From positions 1 to 64,000 of IMG/VR virus record IMGVR_UViG_3300009428_000004: DNA of 64,000 nucleotides. The stretch is one strand, 5' to 3'. Shown in pieces: positions 62,381-64,000 of this stretch. Origin of the DNA: a virus. The notes under the pieces were generated by a model. It saw only the letters and a list, made by a program, of their open reading frames with translations, did no database searches and had not been told where the DNA came from. The translations under genes were made by a program, and so were the position numbers. How positions within the stretch are numbered: position 1 is the first letter of the stretch; the number at the start of each line of letters is the position of its first letter.

Positions 62381-63184
62381 TTATACTCCAAATAACTTTT
62401 TTATGTCTTCGGGATTATCAAGGCTATACTTAGATTTGATATTTGTTTTTAATCTACCTTGACATCTATATCCAGCACCGACAACACGATAATCTTCGCC
62501 TTCAACTTTTCTCGCTTTACTTCCAGATGGTCCAAGTCTGAACTCGATATTCACAGAGCCTTTATACTCAGGCACATCTAGCTTCAATGGATTACTGCCT
62601 AGATAAAACAGTCCTGCTTTACCAATCTGAATGTAGTACACATTCTTTCTATTGTATGCTTTTGCGATAGTTCTTGCTGAATCAAAAGACTGAATGGTAT
62701 TCATCTTCGCAAGATATCCAGCTTTCTGTGCCGCTGACCATGCTTCTTTTGTTACTGATCCAAATGGAATAGTATACGGAATCTTTTTATGTAATGCTAG
62801 TGGCTCTTGCTTACGAACGAAGTTGACCCAATCCTTTAGTGCCTTGTCTTGCTTCTTAGCCGCTTCTATAAAGAAGGGAATAGCGTCTTCGTCTACCGCA
62901 TCGGGCTTGACTAGCGTGTGTGTCTTGTTTAACGTATCAATGCGAATAGAAGTACCACCCATTTGAGCGTTCTTATCCAGCTTGATTTCGATATTGAATT
63001 CTTTACCGTTATATAATGCTTCAATATCACCTGCGCCTTGGTTACTGTATCCTGCGCCTGGCTTACTTCCAACATTTAGTCCTTCAATGCCCGCAGACTT
63101 CATCGCATCGAAAACTTTCTTCTCGTATGCTAGTCCCTTAGCGCCAACGCTTTCGGTAATAAAACTTTTAAATCTGACAGTCAT
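62381..63184 (-). CDS. PD-(D/E)XK-like nuclease with CTS-like N-terminus
   Basis: A 267-residue protein: MTVRFKSFITESVG has an ITE gp21-type site. Asp53 in GAGDIEALYNG followed by Glu66-Ile-Lys68 fits a PD-(D/E)XK nuclease core. The rest is a mixed alpha/beta domain with a Lys/Arg-rich end. AAGGTT precedes the ATG. It overlaps the ligase-like gene and the partial gene upstream, making a nuclease-ligase tandem. Confidence 0.65.
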   Translation of the reverse strand: MTVRFKSFITESVGAKGLAYEKKVFDAMKSAGIEGLNVGSKPGAGYSNQGAGDIEALYNGKEFNIEIKLDKNAQMGGTSIRIDTLNKTHTLVKPDAVDEDAIPFFIEAAKKQDKALKDWVNFVRKQEPLALHKKIPYTIPFGSVTKEAWSAAQKAGYLAKMNTIQSFDSARTIAKAYNRKNVYYIQIGKAGLFYLGSNPLKLDVPEYKGSVNIEFRLGPSGSKARKVEGEDYRVVGAGYRCQGRLKTNIKSKYSLDNPEDIKKLFGV

Positions 63185-64000
63185 TTTTTAACCTTAAATT
63201 TTGTATCGTTTGGATATTCACCAGCTTTAGAATTTCTCAACTCAATCACATAATCCTCAACGTCATTGCTACACAATATAGTGATCTGCTTGGACGTTTT
63301 TGTAGGATACCTTATGCTATTAACTCGTATATTTTTAGATAGCTTATCCAACTTCGTTTTTCCTAACCAGAAGACTTTCCATCCACTAGTTAATCGTCTC
63401 ACATAGAAGTAGTTCATACCCCAGGCTCTGTTGAAAATCTTTTCGATTTCTCTTGCGTTAACTCTAGAGACTGAAAGCTTTGGTCTACCTATACTAGCAG
63501 TATTTATATTACCTCGTTCATCGAACCCCGATTGGACTTTATTCAAGTCTACGCCAAAAGTGTTTAAGAATGTAGCACCTTCAGAATCTGGCTGAAGATT
63601 TCCTTCTTTATCAAAGAGTGATGCGGCACCAGAGTACGAACTAAACGTATTGCCTTTAATATCTTTAAGTGAGATGTACCAAGTATTTCTTTGAGAATCA
63701 GTGAGAATGATGTCTCCAATAATAGCACCCAAATCTGCAATGGGAACGCCTTCTTTCTTAGTAGCACCACGTCTCTGCGTAGCACTCACTATCTCTGAAC
63801 TAGCAAATGGAGCGTGTGATTCGTTCATCATGGTAACTACTTTAGCTATCTCAGAGTTGCCTCTGGTCTTAAAGTAATCGTCTAGATTTGTCACTGTGCG
63901 TGTTTCAAACCTTTCGCCAGCATTCGCACCACGAGCAATGATTATATCAAACATTTGCCTATCAAAGATGAAAGAGTAACTAGGAAACTTAGAACTGTTT
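63181..64000 (-). CDS. partial restriction-endonuclease-like protein, runs off right edge
   Basis: The frame stays open to the window edge, so the N-terminus may lie outside; an internal ATG at 63954 would give 257 residues. A segment TWYISLKDIKGNTFSSYSG looks like the Lys-containing strand of a PD-(D/E)XK fold. The C-terminal domain has WGMNYFYVRRLTSG and Arg/Lys-rich strands. Likely works with the nuclease-like gene that overlaps its end. Confidence 0.55.
   Translation of the reverse strand, partial: NSSKFPSYSFIFDRQMFDIIIARGANAGERFETRTVTNLDDYFKTRGNSEIAKVVTMMNESHAPFASSEIVSATQRRGATKKEGVPIADLGAIIGDIILTDSQRNTWYISLKDIKGNTFSSYSGAASLFDKEGNLQPDSEGATFLNTFGVDLNKVQSGFDERGNINTASIGRPKLSVSRVNAREIEKIFNRAWGMNYFYVRRLTSGWKVFWLGKTKLDKLSKNIRVNSIRYPTKTSKQITILCSNDVEDYVIELRNSKAGEYPNDTKFKVKK

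Overview
The window is a contiguous piece of a T4-like myovirus (tailed phage) genome, low in GC and tightly packed. Nearly every gene lies on the minus strand. T4-type identity rests on RNase H, a gp61-like primase, class Ia nrdA/nrdB, thymidylate synthase, DHFR, dCMP deaminase, PhoH, a PAAR spike tip, a GroES-like co-chaperonin, intergenic TATAAATA late-promoter boxes, and a block of head/core-type proteins with T4-like internal-protein N-termini. Many of the small conserved proteins resemble those of marine T4-like phages. A 5-aminolevulinate synthase of Shemin type, two DUF1127-like proteins and Fe-S assembly genes fit a marine proteobacterial host, most likely alphaproteobacterial; the host is inference.

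Layout from left to right. 1-6200: PiT-like permease, small outer-membrane-like protein, a bilin module (bilin reductase, heme oxygenase, ALAS), a late P-loop kinase and a SleB-type cell-wall hydrolase. 6277-13660: an unusual cassette of CHASE2-adenylate cyclase, two curlin-repeat proteins flanking a FecR-domain protein, CsgG, CsgF and small membrane proteins, reading out of a late promoter. 13738-18305: membrane protein, IscU, CobS-like AAA+ ATPase and CobT-like VWA/metallopeptidase. 18377-22587: tiny early genes, many with their own promoter, ending in a RecB-like nuclease. 22646-24800: PAAR tip, small structural-type proteins, PhoH. 24885-29940: HAD phosphatase, RNase H, conserved phage proteins, glycosyltransferase. 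29912-36866: glutaredoxin, spanin pair, IscA, GroES-like protein, SprT-like protease and many small proteins. 36887-38128: two tRNA-Arg genes and a structured non-coding stretch. 38135-40150: SpoT-like hydrolase and small early genes. 40221-41169: the only plus-strand island, a class 3 lipase under a late promoter. 41166-49901: SET protein, nucleotide metabolism (SHMT, TS, DHFR, NrdA-glutaredoxin, NrdB, dCMP deaminase) and primase. 49960-64000: late/head region with an Ig-like structural protein, core-type proteins, GH19 lysin, a 1006-residue multidomain protein, ligase-like and nuclease-like proteins; the last gene runs off the right edge.

How the genes work together. Early genes are driven by a family of TTGACA/TATAAT promoters, many carrying a GGTTG...CAACC inverted repeat. 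Metabolic genes supply dNTPs and a complete dTMP cycle, Fe-S clusters and heme/bilin products. Late genes use TATAAATA boxes. Six late-region or late-promoter proteins begin with a T4-like capsid-targeting peptide ending in a gp21-type (L/I/V)xE site. This suggests a set of enzymes packaged in the head and delivered with the DNA. The curlin/FecR/CHASE2-cyclase cassette and this packaged-enzyme set are the two most interesting systems seen.
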